Source: Erinaceus europaeus (taxonomy: Eukaryota; Chordata; Mammalia; Eulipotyphla; Erinaceidae). From it: a DNA stretch of 64,000 bases. The position numbers were made by a program, and so were the translations under genes. The notes beneath the pieces were generated by a model. The model was given only the letters and a program-made list of their open reading frames with translations. It searched no databases and was not told where the DNA came from. Below, piece by piece: positions 38,717 through 50,708 of this stretch. The stretch lies in the NCBI RefSeq assembly GCF_950295315.1, contig NC_080164.1, positions 57,117,296 to 57,181,295 of the forward strand, read 5' to 3'. Position 1 is the first letter of the stretch; each line of letters starts with the position of its first letter.

Positions 38717-40545
38717 AAGAGTAAAATAATTCTATTTAATTTCATTTTTATGACTTCCCCTCCCTCATATATAGGTTAACATTTTATGAAATTGGGTTTT
38801 AAAGTAAAAACCAGAAGCTACTATTCTAGGGCTATTCTAGGAAAAGGTGTCTTTAAAACTTATATTATTATTTTTTCTTCATAATTTTTAGTGGAAAAAG
38901 TGATTCTTAACCTCTCAGTGCCTAAGTTTCTTTTATTATTTTAGAAGAGACCTAATGACCTCATATTTTTAAAACATTTACCCTATTGTTTAGAAGTTTG
39001 GGGGACCATAATTTACATATAGCAGTAAATCATATTTTTATTTCTCTTTCTTCTTTCTTTCACTTTGTAGGCAAGAACTCTAGTATATGCAGATTATTGT
39101 GAGAGAAAAAATAATATCCAAAAAGGTGACTTGCTTAAAAGGCACCAGTAGCATTAGTGTCAGGTCTGAAGCACCCATTTGTGTCAACTGTACAGACCTT
39201 TCAATGGGAAATTGTGCTGTGCTACCTTTTAAAGTATGAAATGCTAATTTAGGATTTGCAGTTTTTGAACTGGAGGGCTGCATTTTGCATGGGATTTTGT
39301 TTAATTTCTCAGTGAAAAAAGGCATTTGAAACACAACTGCCTACAGCCAACTGTCAACAAAAATCAACTGTAATAGCACAGAGTCTGTCACTGATGTATG
39401 TGGTGATGTGGTAATCTTCTCAATTTAGCTGGATATTTCTTCTTCATAGAAAATAGCTGAAAGTCTTGCTAGGCATTTATGAATATCGGGTGGTATTATT
39501 AGGCAGATAATGGAGACAGATTAAGGAAGTATACACTGGTTCAAAGTGTCAGTTAAAGAGACACAAAATGGGACACAAAATGCATGGCCCTCAGTTTAAG
39601 GGACTCTTCGTATTCCAGGTTTGCGAAAGATTTGGGTGATAGCATGCTGAGTTCCATCTGCTGTGCAAGTGGCTTTCTGGGAAAAAAATAAAGTTGTTAT
39701 GCTATTTTTTCCCCAAGAAATCTGTTTTTGTTTATCAAGAGAGTAAAATAAAAAAATCTCTGAAAATGGAAGTGAGGAGGGTAGACTAGGGAAATCTCCG
39801 GGGGTGAGGTAGGCCAGTGTTCTCTCAACACCAGAGCCAGTGTTTAAGAACTGGAGTCTTTTCCTCCTAAGTCACAGTTATGTAAGTACTGGGAGTAGAC
39901 AGTTCTTTTGGAGTGTCTGCTATATAGTAGTGCAACCCTCTTTGGATTCCAAATAACAGAGAAGTGCAGGGGGGGAAATTAAGCTGAATATAACCTATTC
40001 TTTGACATGGCAAAGTGTTGCTACTTATTAACTGTAACCTGCCCATGACATTAGTGAAATTTCCCATATTAAGAAGCAATTTAGACTCAAATAGCACTTT
40101 GTGTTATTAATTATTAATTTTTTTGCATAATATTTAAATTGACACTTATTAAAGTCTGTTAGTACCATTCTATGATTAAATTTCTTCATCTCAGAACTTG
40201 ATTAGTGGTCATTCCTATATCATGGGAATTTTGTTAGAATGGATTACTTAATTGATATAAAAGGCACTACCTGATAGATAATATACATCTTACGATTTTC
40301 TGTTCCCATCATGATCAACACAACTGCCACCATTTTATCCGCCAATTCAGAAGTTATTATTGCCATGTATTTATGCCAAAAAAAGATGAAGAAAGGAATA
40401 TAATTACATATATGATACATAATTTATTGTACAAGTATATTCAGTTTTCTTAGCCATTATGCCTTTTCTTCTCCAAATTCATTATTTTAATTTTTTTAAC
40501 TATTAATGCTTTAACATTGGTTTATGGAATTATAAGACTTCAGGG
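38717..40545. other. unique intergenic DNA
   Basis: 1.8 kb without recognised repeats, RNA genes or convincing coding. Short open frames (39080-39334, 39867-40097) have no recognisable domains. Confidence 0.5.
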
Positions 40546-40548
40546 AAA

Positions 40549-40650
<102 letters not shown>

Positions 40651-40764
40651 TTAGTGTACCCATCATTGTATTTTTGTGTGTATTTGGGGGATGAGTGTGA
40701 TTCTCATTATTTAAACACCATATAATCTGTTCTATGATATTATTCTCTTTCTTTCTTTTCTTTT

Positions 40765-43325
40765 CTTTTTTTTTATTTACAGAAAGGAAACACTGACAAA
40801 ACCATAGGATAAGAGGGGTACAACTCTACACAATTCCTACCACCAGAACTCCGTCCCATGCTCTCCTCTAATAGCTTTCCTATTCTTTATCCTTCTGGTA
40901 GCATGGCCTGAAGGTCACTATGAGGTGTAGAAGATAGAAGGTATGGCTTCTGTTATTGCTTCCTCACTGGACATGGGCATTGACAGCTCGATCCATACTC
41001 CCAGCCTGTCTCTCTCTTTCCCTTGTGGGGTGGAGACCTGGATAATCAGAGCTCCAGTACACATTGGTGGGATTTTCTGTCTAGGGAAGTCTGGTTGGAA
41101 TCATGCTAGCATCTGGAAGCCAAACAAGTTGTTAACTAATCATGAACCTAAAGACTGGAATAGTGAAGATGAAGAGTTGGGAGGAGTGTCTCCATTTTAT
41201 AGACAACTATTAGGCCTATTTTAGTTATATTCCAAAGGGTCCACGACTATACTAGTTTTGTTTTTCCCCTGAGTCTGAAACCTGATATGTAGGTGGATCC
41301 TAGTTATTGTCTGGGGAGATGATGTCATGGCTGGAAAAAGGACCAGAGAGCTGGATCAGGGAAGAGAGTAGCTCCCAAATATGGTATATAAATATTGTTG
41401 ACTGTATTGTTGACCCCATCGATTTGATGTGATCTGGGGCCCATATTCGGCTTAGGAAACTATGTGACCTCTGCATTCCTGTAGATCTGAGCTCACATTC
41501 TGTGGTCATGAGTAAGAACGTTCCAAGCTGCCCCCATTTCAGGACCCGTCTTCCTCAGGTAGAGCATAGAGTATGTTGTCCATCTTCCCTTCAGAGGTTG
41601 GAATATTCTCTACTGTTGTTTATCCAAGTTGAGGGAAAAGTCCTGTGGGGGCCCACAAAGGGGTCTATTTTCTTGTTCCTGATAGAGATAGATGACTGGT
41701 AACACTGGGGAGAGGAATTGATTTGAAGTCTAGGCCTATCGTGTCTGGGAATCTCAGGATTCTCTGATTAGGGCCCCAGCTGATGGAGTGGCCTGATAGT
41801 GACTAAAGAGTCATCATTAAAGTATGCCAGTCTCTTTCCCTTATTCAGTTTTTGCAGTCCTTGCTTTGATAAGGATAGCTTGGAAGTGAGGGAGGGAAGA
41901 ATAATAGGAAATAAGTGAGGAGGGTATTTAAGCCTAAGTAGACACCATTTCATTAGGAACTTCATACTGACTCACTGCAGACTATTGTGCACTTTTGCTT
42001 TTAGGTATATATTTTGCCCTAATTTATGGATACATGGGAACATATGCCATATCTCATGGAACCTGGTCTATATCTAGGTTTTGAGACTTTGTTGGGAAGT
42101 GAACCACATGGAATGGAATTATAGAATCCTATGAAAGGAATGGTCTCACCCAAGTAATGTGACTGAAGGGTTGACATTCCATGCCTGAAGTCTCTGGACA
42201 CAGTCTGAAGTGAAGCATGCTGAGGTGGTACCCATTGGGTTGTTTTGGTTGGCACAGATATCAGCAGATGCAATATCATTTGGTATGAATTGAGAGAAGC
42301 ATGCAGGAAAGTGAGCCCCACCCTAGAGTTCCCAGGACTGGGTAAATATAGGCTTTATAGAGGAAGCAGGAGGTTCCTGCTGTCTTAGGGTTTAAGAAAG
42401 CAATGGATAATTATTGCTATAATCATATTATTTGGCAATTGGTTTAAATTTGAAAAATCTCTTTGTTAGGATTTGCTGTATCATACACAACATCACCATA
42501 ATTTATGTCCTTTGACATTATTTATATATAGCTATGCCACTGATTGCTTCTGTTCTCCCTGGTCTACGATTTTTTTTTTTAATTTCTTTATTGGGGAATT
42601 AAGGTTTTACATTCAACAGGAAATACAATCATTTGTACATGCATAACCTTTCCCAGTTTTCAATATATCAATACAACCCCCACCTCGTACTCTGTCATTC
42701 TTCTTGGATCTGTATTCTCCCTACCCACCTACCCCAGAGTCTTTTACTTTGGTACACTATGCCAATTCCAGTTCAGGTTTTAAATGTGTTTTCTTTTCTG
42801 ATCTTGTTTTTCAATTTCTGCCTGAGAGTGAGATCATACCATACTCATCCTTCTGTTTCTGACTTATTTCATTTAACATAAATTTTTCAAGGTCCATCCA
42901 AGAGAGTCAACATATCAAAGACTCAGCCTGTGGTCTGTGCATTAAAAAGTTTGAGAAATCAGTCAATTTTTCCACTATCATATTAAATAGTGATTTATAT
43001 GACTACAAATTAATAGAATGTACATAACCACCACCAAAAAGACTGTGTCCCATCCCATCTCCACTCTCCCCCCAACCCCCCAGTGAAGCTGAATGTCCAC
43101 CCTCACTCTCAACCCAGAGAGTTTTACTTTGGTGCCCTACTAAAAATTAAATTCAGTCAAATCCAGCTTTGAGCTTCCCATTCTGTTCTTCTTTCTCAAC
43201 TTCTTTTTATGAATGAGATCATCCTACACTCATCTTTGTCTTTCAGATTTAGCTCACTTAACATTATTCCTTCAAGCTCCATTCAAGATGGCAGCTTTTA
43301 CGAACAATGGACCCACCTTCTCTGA
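40765..43325 (-). mobile_element. old L1, long-type 3' UTR, split by a younger L1 end
   Basis: UTR sequence spans 40765-42565 and resumes after an inserted L1 end at 42907. It reaches the beginning of ORF2-terminal sequence near 43250-43325, matching the order of the 17.56-19.6 kb copy (GATTTATATGACTAC, then AACCACCACC, then GAGAGTTTTACTTTGGTG). Confidence 0.8.
42566..42906 (-). mobile_element. short-type L1 3' end inserted in the older L1 UTR
   Basis: A T-run is followed by TTTATTGGGGAATTAAGG, AGAGTCTTTTACTTTGGTAC, CTGCCTGAGAGTGAGATC and TTCAAGGTCCATCCAAG. It is the 3' end with the last few ORF2 codons. The target duplication was not resolved. Confidence 0.8.
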
Positions 43326-43734
43326 CCATTCTTGTATGGAGCTAGAAGGAATTATTTTAAGTGTTCTATGATATTTATAAATGACAATATGGCTAATAGG
43401 AACTTTCTTGACAGTCCCCAGCTTTGTTTATGTTTTGTTTGATCTTTTGCCCTTCTTTTGGGACACAGTTATTAGGAATCCTCTACTTTCTATATGATCC
43501 TGATTAAATGTTTTCTCTGCTTACCTTGGCCAATGATGATAGAGGAAAAATGGCCTCCTGATATAATGGTTTGTCTCTATGTTAGTAATATGCATATCAT
43601 TCACAATGTTGGTATATTACTAAGAGAAGAGATGGTAGGTTGAGCAAAGCTGATTCTGGTATGCATGATTCTATGATGAATACTGAGGTCCTATGGTTAA
43701 TTTCTAGTAGGTACATATATTTAAGTACTATGAT
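43326..43734. other. unique DNA
   Basis: No element recognised. Confidence 0.4.
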
Positions 43735-43940
43735 GTGGGGGCCAAGTGAGGGTACACCTGGTTTAGTACACATGTTGCAGTGCACAAGAATCAAGGTTCA
43801 AGCCCAAGGTCCCCACCTGAAGGGAGAAAGCTTCACGAGTAATCAAGCAGGACTGCAGGTGACTCTGTCTCTCTCCCTCTCTAGCCCCACCTCCCCTCTA
43901 AACTTCCGGCTGTGTCTGTCCAATAAATAAAGATAATTTA
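43735..43940 (+). mobile_element. SINE (short type), plus strand
   Basis: It has the head GGGGGCCAAGTGAGGGTACACC, the B-box region AGGTTCAAGCCC, the body GGGAGAAAGCTTCACGAGT, a CTCTC stretch, and the tail CCAATAAATAAAGATAATTTA. It is distinct from the long-tail type. Confidence 0.85.
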
Positions 43941-44350
43941 GTGAAGGATAGGAATAGATTTTGCCTTGTCAGTTATACTCAAATTAAAACCTATGATAAA
44001 ACAATGGAGTAAAGATTAAAGCAATGAATAACACCATAGGAAAGAATCTTTATGGAAGTCTATTTTCTGTTTCCTGATCCCTTAGAACTGGCTCTGTAGT
44101 TTTTTCCAGACCTCATGAGACCTCTTTATGTCTTCGCTACAAACTTCCTTTCCTCTTGACTTCATACTAGTGTAAGTATATTTCTATTCCTTGCAAGCAA
44201 TTAAGAGCACAGAAGGTCTAAGTTTCCATGTGTGAATAGGAAGTAACTTTTTTTGCTCTGTGAGTAAATACCACTGCATGCCCAATGACTGATGACTATT
44301 CAATAAATTATAAGAAAGTAGTAAAGAGTGTTCATTGAGGGGATTTTATT

Positions 44351-44624
44351 TATTTTTTTAATATTTATTTTATTTATTCCCTTTTGTTGCCCTTGTTTTT
44401 TTTTATTGTTGTAGTTATTATTGTTGTTGTCGTTGTTGGATAGGACAGAGAGAAATGGAGAGAGGAGGGGAAGACAGAGAGGAGGAGAGAAAGATAGACA
44501 CCTGCAGACCTGCTTCACCGCCTGTGAAGCGACTCCCTTGCAGGTGGGGAGCCAGGGTTGGAACCGGGGTCCTTGTGCTTTGCGCCACCTGCGCTTAACC
44601 CGCTGCGCTATAGCCCGACTCCTG
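44351..44624 (-). mobile_element. young SINE (long-tail type), minus strand, 17-bp target duplication
   Basis: A nearly clean copy: TTGTTGTCGTTGTTGGATAG, GGAGAGAAAGATAGACACCT, CGACTCCCTTGCAGG, head GCGCTATAGCCCGACTCC. The direct repeat ATTGAGGGGATTTTATT is at 44334-44350 and 44625-44641. Little decay at CpG sites suggests a recent insertion. Confidence 0.93.
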
Positions 44625-44744
44625 ATTGAGGGGATTTTATTATCCATATTCAAATACTTTTATTATCAAAGTCTTCATAAAAAATAAATAGTAGGAATAG
44701 GGAATGACCATTTATTTCTTTAGATTCTAATGGGCCTACAATTA

Positions 44745-44854
44745 TATTATATTATTATGTTTATTTATATATTTTCTGGTTGTCATGATGACTTTTTTAT
44801 GTGGTAGATATATAATCAACCAGAAAATATATAAATAAACATAATAATATAATA
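44745..44854. repeat. 38-bp perfect inverted repeat with 34-base spacer
   Basis: The arm at 44745-44782 ends TATATATTTTCTGGTTG. The arm at 44817-44854 starts CAACCAGAAAATATATA and is its exact reverse complement over 38 bases. Confidence 0.93.
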
Positions 44855-44969
44855 ATTATAGACTGAGAGAATGTCTATGAGGAAAGCAAATAGAAGCAAA
44901 ATTAAGAGATCCATTGGAGGTTTGGTGAAGTTTATTTCTTAATAGAAAAATAATTAGAGGTGAAAGGCA

Positions 44970-45228
44970 GTCATTGGATGGTTCTACTCATCTATGGAAT
45001 CTATAGAACTGAACACATGAACTTAAAAAAATAAAGAAAGAGAAGAAGGAAGAAAGAAAAATGAACTGTTTCTAAGACTTTGAGAACTATGATGATTATC
45101 ATTGAAAAGGTGGGGCACAGAACTTTGGTGGTGGGTATGATGTGGAACTATTCCTTGTACTTATCATCTTGTAAACTACAACTAATCACAAATAAAAGTG
45201 GCTTGTAAAATAAATAAATAAATAATGA
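44970..45228 (+). mobile_element. L1 3' end-like repeat, plus strand
   Basis: CTCATCTATGGAATCTATAGAACTGAA resembles the end of L1 ORF2. GGTGGTGGGTATGATGTGGAAC and CACAAATAAAAGTGGC follow, with an AAATAAATAAATAAAT tail. This is a different, older L1 3' UTR type. Confidence 0.5.
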
Positions 45229-45413
45229 ATATCCATCCAAAAATTAGCAAATGATTCTCCTGGGTAACTGTTAGTGATCACTGAATAAAAAGTGGCCACC
45301 TGACCTTGATACATTCTCTTCTCCTACCTTGCCACCAATGATGAATCACTGATTAATCTCCATTAGACAGATGTGGTCCAATATAGTCAGAGGTCTAGTT
45401 ATGGGTTTATAGC

Positions 45414-45420
<7 letters not shown>

Positions 45421-45463
<43 letters not shown>
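45421..45463. repeat. (AC)n microsatellite
   Basis: A pure AC run. Confidence 0.98.
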
Positions 45464-45466
<3 letters not shown>

Positions 45467-45524
45467 CCCAGGTACATATGCAACTAGACATTTTTCTACT
45501 ATATTTTACCTTCAAAAGTGATAA

Positions 45525-45770
45525 CAATTGATGAGTGGCTGAGCAAGCTCTGGTATATATACACACTGAAATACTATTCAGCTATTAAAAATGGTGATTT
45601 CACCATTTTCAGCCCATCTTGGATGGAGCTTTAAGAAATCATGTTCAGTGAGATAACTCAGAAACAGAAGGATGACTATGGGGTGAACTCACTCATAGGC
45701 AGAAGTTGAAAAATAATATCAGAAGAGAAAACACTAAGCAGAACTTGGACTGGAGTTGGTGTGTCATACC
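45525..45770 (+). mobile_element. L1 ORF2 C-terminal fragment, plus strand
   Basis: ACACTGAAATACTATTCAGC, AATGGTGATTTCACCATTTT and CAGAAACAGAAGGATGACTATGG are the sense version of the ORF2 end seen in antisense at 10.3-10.45 kb. Confidence 0.8.
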
Positions 45771-46119
45771 ATAAATGTAGCAGTGGACAAGACAGACAAC
45801 ATTCTAGTGAAGATAATATATTATCAAGTGCATATAAATAAACAAGGTCATTTTACAGTGTGAGAATTAATGGAAAATACATAAAGAAGGAATAGAATTA
45901 GGGCTTCTTGAAGGTTTATACATTTGGTACTATGAACCATTCCTCCTTACAGCAAACAGACTTAAATTTTGAAGTGTACAAATGTTTTTTTTTTTTTGTT
46001 TGTTTGTTTTACTTTTTTGTTTCATATACACAGCTGTATAAGTGCAACTTTAAGCCTTTCATCCTTTGCAAACAAATTCTTATTCCTAATTCTCTTTTAT
46101 GTAGCCATTTTAGAACTGC

Positions 46120-46246
46120 CAGTGAACTTGGCACAGTGGTGGCACACCTGGTTAAGCACACACACTACAGTGTGCAATGACTCAGGTTCAAGTCCCCGGG
46201 TCCCCACCTTCAGGGGGAAGTTTCACGAGTGGTGAAGGAGGGCTAC

Positions 46247-46291
<45 letters not shown>

Positions 46292-46313
46292 AACTCTATC
46301 TCTCAAGCAATTC
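46120..46313 (+). mobile_element. SINE (short type) with expanded (CT)n, plus strand
   Basis: It has the head TGGCACAGTGGTGGCACACC, the B-box region CAGGTTCAAGTCCCCGG, the body TTTCACGAGTGGTGAAGGAGG, and a CT run (about 46250-46283). Confidence 0.85.
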
Positions 46314-46444
46314 CTTTGGTGGAAAAGACATAAGACACAAATTCTACTTTATAAAACTCTGAAACTTGAAATAACAAGTAGCTGTGTAGTAGTCACTCCC
46401 AGCGAACATCTTGAAGGTGAAAAACTCATCTCTTTTCTTTGGTG

Positions 46445-46500
46445 TCACTCAGCATCATGCTATGCACATAGTAGGAACTCAGCAAATTACTTATTCAATT
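46445..46500 (+). mobile_element. possible MIR 3'-end remnant
   Basis: TATGCACATAGTAGGAACTCAGCAAAT resembles the MIR tail (CACATAGTAGGTGCTCAATAAAT, known family). It is short and therefore uncertain. Confidence 0.35.
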
Positions 46501-46837
46501 CACATGATGTAGTAAAAACCAGAGGCAAAGTTATTAAATAATGCATGTTTGAAGAAAATTAACTAACAATTAAGATAAAAATGTCAGTATTTGCATGAAT
46601 TTTGGCTGAGCAGTTATATTTTCTTACTGGTGAACATAAGGCTTTTCAGACCAATGAATCTGGTATTCTACAATGCTTGCCAACAAGGCACGGCAGAAAT
46701 GGAAGAAAAGGAGTGGCAGTTGAATTCAGACTTGGGCAAATGGTTGGCACTTGACTCTCTCCTGCCAGAGTAGTAGAATCTTGATCTGCATGGTAATAGA
46801 AATAAGAGATATGGATTGAGAGGTCATAGGGTAGGAC

Positions 46838-47106
46838 TTTATTTATTTTGCATCTGGGGTTATCACTGGGGCTCAGTACTGAGACTACAAATCCTCTGCT
46901 CCTGGTGGCCATTTTTTCCATTTTTATTGGATAAAACAGAGAGAATTGAGGTGGGGGACAGAGAGGAAGACACTGCAGACCTGTTCCATTGCTCCTGAGG
47001 TGTCTTCCCTGCAGGTGGGGAGCCAGGGACTCGAACCTGGATCCTAGTATGGGTCCTTGCCCTTAATACTATGTGCATTTAACTGGGCCTGCCACCACCT
47101 AGCCCT
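46838..47106 (-). mobile_element. SINE (long type), minus strand
   Basis: CTGCTCCTGGTGGCCATTTTTTCC, GGGAGCCAGGGACTCGAACCTGG (B-box side) and the head ACCACCTAGCCC are visible. Confidence 0.85.
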
Positions 47107-47718
47107 GGTTAAGATCTCTCTAAGGAGGTGCTAGGAAGATTTTTCTTTGGACTTGAAGCTTATGAGTTGACTATTCTGGCACCGCTTGCTGGATTTATTC
47201 TAGACTTTGTCTCTGAACACACTCTTTAGGAACTTGGTTCAAATTGAGACCCTCTGATTTGCAAAACCTTTCAAATGTAAGGATACAAAGATGAACAACG
47301 TATATCCTATCTCTAGGTAACCACTAATCCCATTTACAAGATAGGATTTACCATGCAGTCAGCAAAGGAAAACAAACAGTGATATTTTCTCTGACTTGAA
47401 TGTGTGCATATATGCATGTGTACATGTAAAAAATGTATGCCCCTTGTGTACATGCCTATGCACGACATACACACACACAGATTTTTTTCATATAGCATAC
47501 ATTAAGTTCCAAAAGATGACAGAGAGAAATGGTTTTAATAGGTGCTCTAACTTTTATGGACCTAAATCCTTTGATGAAGTAAACTCTTGTGGAATAACAG
47601 TGGAGCTACATAATCCAATTAGTCATTAATTTGTTCATACGTCAAGGCATAAATTTTGAATATATACTATGTCCTAGAGACTAAAGACAACTCAGAAGGC
47701 ATTAAAATATAGATATTC
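47107..47718. other. unique DNA
   Basis: No repeat or gene recognised apart from short TG/CA-rich patches near 47400-47480. Confidence 0.45.
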
Positions 47719-47966
47719 TGGGGCTGAGTGGTGGTGCACCTGGTTAAGGACAATGTATAAGGACCTAGGTTCAAGCCCCACTCCCCATCTGCAAGGGGAA
47801 AGCTTCACAAGTGTTAAAGCAGTTCTGCAGGTCTCTCTCCTCTCTCTCTCTTTCTTTCTCTCTCCCTCTCCCTCTTCCTCTTCTTCTCTGTCTCCCTCTC
47901 TCTCTCCCTCTCCCTCTCAATTTCTCTCTGTTCTATCAAATAAGATCAAGTTAAATTTGAAAAATA
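47719..47966 (+). mobile_element. SINE (short type), plus strand
   Basis: Head GGGGCTGAGTGGTGGTGCACC, B-box region AGGTTCAAGCCCC, body GGGAAAGCTTCACAAGTG, expanded CTCTCC tract, TTCTATCAAATAAGATC tail. Its 3' part is included in the tandem duplication. Confidence 0.85.
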
Positions 47967-48451
47967 TAGGTATTGTATACAGCAGAAATAGACAATAATC
48001 AAATAGTTTCACAAAATAAAGTTGCAGCTGTCACAAAATACTTATTTGTGCTATGAAAGATATATAATAGGGACATTTAACTTGCCAGGGAAAACTTTAC
48101 TTAATTTACATTGTTTTGCTTACATGAAATTGTAAGCAAAACGTATAAGCTTCACAAGTGTTAAAGCAGTTCTGCAGGTCTCTCTCTCTCTCTCTCCCTC
48201 TCCCTCTCCCTTTACCTCTCCCTCTCTCTCCTTCTCAATTTTTCTCTGTTCTATCAAATAAAATCAAATTTGAAAAATATAGGTATTGTATAGAGCAGAA
48301 ATTGACATTAATCAAATAGTTTCACAAAGTAAAACTGCAACTGTCACAAAACCCATACTTATTTGTGCTGTGAAAGATATATAATAGGGACATTTAACTT
48401 GCCAGGGAAAACTTTACTTAATTTACATGTTTTGCTTACATGAAATTGTAA
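47801..48451 (+). repeat. tandem duplication (about 300-335 bp units) with fold-back at the junction
   Basis: Unit 1 (47801-48135) and unit 2 (48148-48451) both start AGCTTCACAAGTGTTAAAGC inside the SINE and both end TTGCTTACATGAAATTGTAA in non-repeat DNA. The units differ by scattered substitutions and by length of the CT tract. The bases between them complete an inverted repeat, GTTTTGCTTAC/GTAAGCAAAAC. Confidence 0.92.
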
Positions 48452-48808
48452 TTTGGGGTTGGAAAGGCATGTTTGTCCTCCATTCATAAGTGAACACATG
48501 TACATGATTTAAATTGGCTGGGTCTGTTATAGCACTATTCTCATTTATTCATTTTCTTACCATTAGAACTATTTTTAATATAACCGTGTCTACTCAACAT
48601 CTTCAGGAGACTGTGGGAATTACATTGAAAATGTAATTTCATCAGTTATTCACCAGCATGGGAAGATGTTTCCAATGATCTGGAAAACTAAGCAGAGTGA
48701 TGTATCATTAAAGTTTGCTTTTAAACTGAATGGTCCTATTTGAACCATGCTATATTAAAGTAAAATACATAGGAGTTCAGCACGATGTGTGGATAGATCA
48801 AAGATTTG
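48452..48808. other. unique DNA
   Basis: No feature recognised. Confidence 0.4.
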
Positions 48809-48980
48809 AAGTCTAACAGGTTCTGACACTTAGCCATGAGGGGCCTTGGGTAATTATGCATCTCCTCTGAACCTCAGTGAATCCATCTGTAAAATGGAAA
48901 TTACAATAGGTTCTTTGGAGCTTTGCTACAAGGATTAAGAAAGGGAGAATATTTGAAAGTTCTAGGAAAATCCTTTGCAT
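48809..48980 (+). mobile_element. MIR (ancient mammalian SINE), plus strand
   Basis: GGGCCTTGGGTAATTATGCATC, CTCTGAACCTCAGTGAATCC and CATCTGTAAAATGG, then AAGGATTAAGAAAG, match the order of the MIR core known in all mammals, with much divergence. It suggests the surrounding unique sequence is old mammalian DNA. Confidence 0.75.
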
Positions 48981-50300
48981 GAATAGGGAAGCAATAGATA
49001 GTTCCTTCTCTTAGACACTTGGGACCACCTACCCTAGGCTACATGAAAACAAGCTGCTGATTTCAAAGATTTCTATTTCCATAGAAAGAAGAATGGAGGG
49101 TGAGGGCATTTTGAAAGCGATTCCCATCTCAATATAGGGAAGGTGAGATGCCCATACAGCAGTTATAACAAGATTCCTTAGAAGAAGGAATGGAAGATGA
49201 ATGTATATTAAAATGATTCAGAACACTAGCAGACTCTGCGAGTGTTATGCACAGATGAGTTAATTGTTTTGCCTTAAATATATTTCCTGAAGAACAGAAG
49301 CCTGATCACAGCACACATCGTTATGTATTTTAGACAAACAGCACTTTGAATCAAATTATAGTACATGCATAAAATATTAAAATAAGACATTTATAACAAA
49401 TCTCTCTAACTTAGTGCTTAGCTCTAAAATAGATTTATATGTGGATAAGCAATAGGTGCGATAAATGTGGTAGAGATACAACAATTTAAATTGCAAATCA
49501 ACAGGGCATCATGGGAAAAAGGAATGCAGACTGGAAGTACTGAGGGAAAAGATCCAGCTATGCAATATTTTTAGGTCTTCTGCCTGATTTTGTAATGTAT
49601 GTCTCCGGACTTCACAAGAGATAAATTCCAGTATTTGCTCCCTAATATAGTTTCCTTACACTGCCAATTTAGATGATCTAATTAAAATCTTCATTTATTG
49701 TTCCTTTTGTTTATTGTTGAATCGTTGCCACTATGCAGCTCCCCAGTGTCATCAAGTTATGTTAGCGAGTTGGGGGATTTTATAAGACCATTATTTTTTT
49801 CTCAGTTAACACAGTAAACAATGAGATGGGGAATAATATCTTCACATGTGCTGTAGTGCCACCTACTTAACCAGATCACCTTTCACTCCCTATTCTCTCC
49901 ACTTCCCATTGGTTTGCTGGACAGTGTGTTGTGAATGTGTTGACAACTTGTCTCCAGGAATAATCTCTGTCCAGGAATATTTGACTTATTTCACTTATTT
50001 TGAAGAACTTTAGGGCTACAAGGTTGAATATCTACAGTGTCAGAGGTTTCTAGGGTAGCTGTTGTGCTAGACATCAGATGCCCTCTCCCTTAAATGAGCC
50101 CTGTGGGATGAAATTGTGCCTTGAAAGTATTAAATTTATATTGGGGAAGTAGATCTTTTGATTTCAGCCCCACTGTATGTAAATGAACAGCTATGATTTG
50201 TATATAAAATCTTTTCAAGACTAGAGGCCTGTGAGTGGAGAGGCAGGGATGTAATGAAACAGTCCAGGCATACTTAAGAGTAAATAGAGATTTCTAGGGC
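48981..50300. other. unique intergenic DNA
   Basis: 1.3 kb without coding or repeat signals that I can recognise. Confidence 0.45.
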
Positions 50301-50301
50301 A

Positions 50302-50462
50302 GGCTGGGGAGACAGCTTATTGGTTATATAAAATACTTTCATACCTGAGGTTTTGAGGTCCCAGGTTTAATCCTCAGCTCCACTATAAACCAGAGCCAAG
50401 TCATGCTCTGTTCATTCTCTCTGTATTTCTCTCACATTAAAAAAATAAAATATGTAAAAAAA
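50302..50462 (+). mobile_element. older SINE (type C), plus strand
   Basis: GGCTGGGGAGACAGCTTATTGGTT, ATACTTTCATACCTGAGG, the B-box region CCAGGTTTAATCC, CCACTATAAACCAGAGCC, then an A-rich tail. Confidence 0.75.
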
Positions 50463-50474
50463 AATCTCTCTCTT

Positions 50475-50698
50475 TTTTTTTTTGCCTCCAGGGTTATTAC
50501 TGGGTCTTAGTGCCAGCACTATGAAACCATTGTTCCTGGATGCCTTTTTTTTTTTTTTTTCCATTTTTATTGAATAGGACAGAGAGAAATTGAAAGGGAA
50601 GGCAAGATAGAGAAGGAGAGGGAAAGATAGACAGCTGTAGACCTGCTTCGCCACTAGTGAAGAAGTGTCCCCTTGCAGGTAGGGAGAGGGGTCTTCAT
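50475..50698 (-). mobile_element. SINE, minus strand, left part (split by another SINE)
   Basis: TTTTGCCTCCAGGGTTATTAC through GGACAGAGAGAAATTGAAAG to CCTTGCAGGTAGGG. It is interrupted by the SINE at 50709-51208 and completed by 51219-51247 (head). TCTATGTGCG at 50699-50708 and 51209-51218 is the duplication made by the inner SINE. Confidence 0.85.
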
Positions 50699-50708
50699 TC
50701 TATGTGCG

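Noticed and set aside
40970..41224. 93-codon frame starting in the repeat at 40.9 kb, similar to one at 424-669
   Set aside because: The similarity is explained by both lying in copies of the L1 3' UTR. The frame is not preserved among the other copies.
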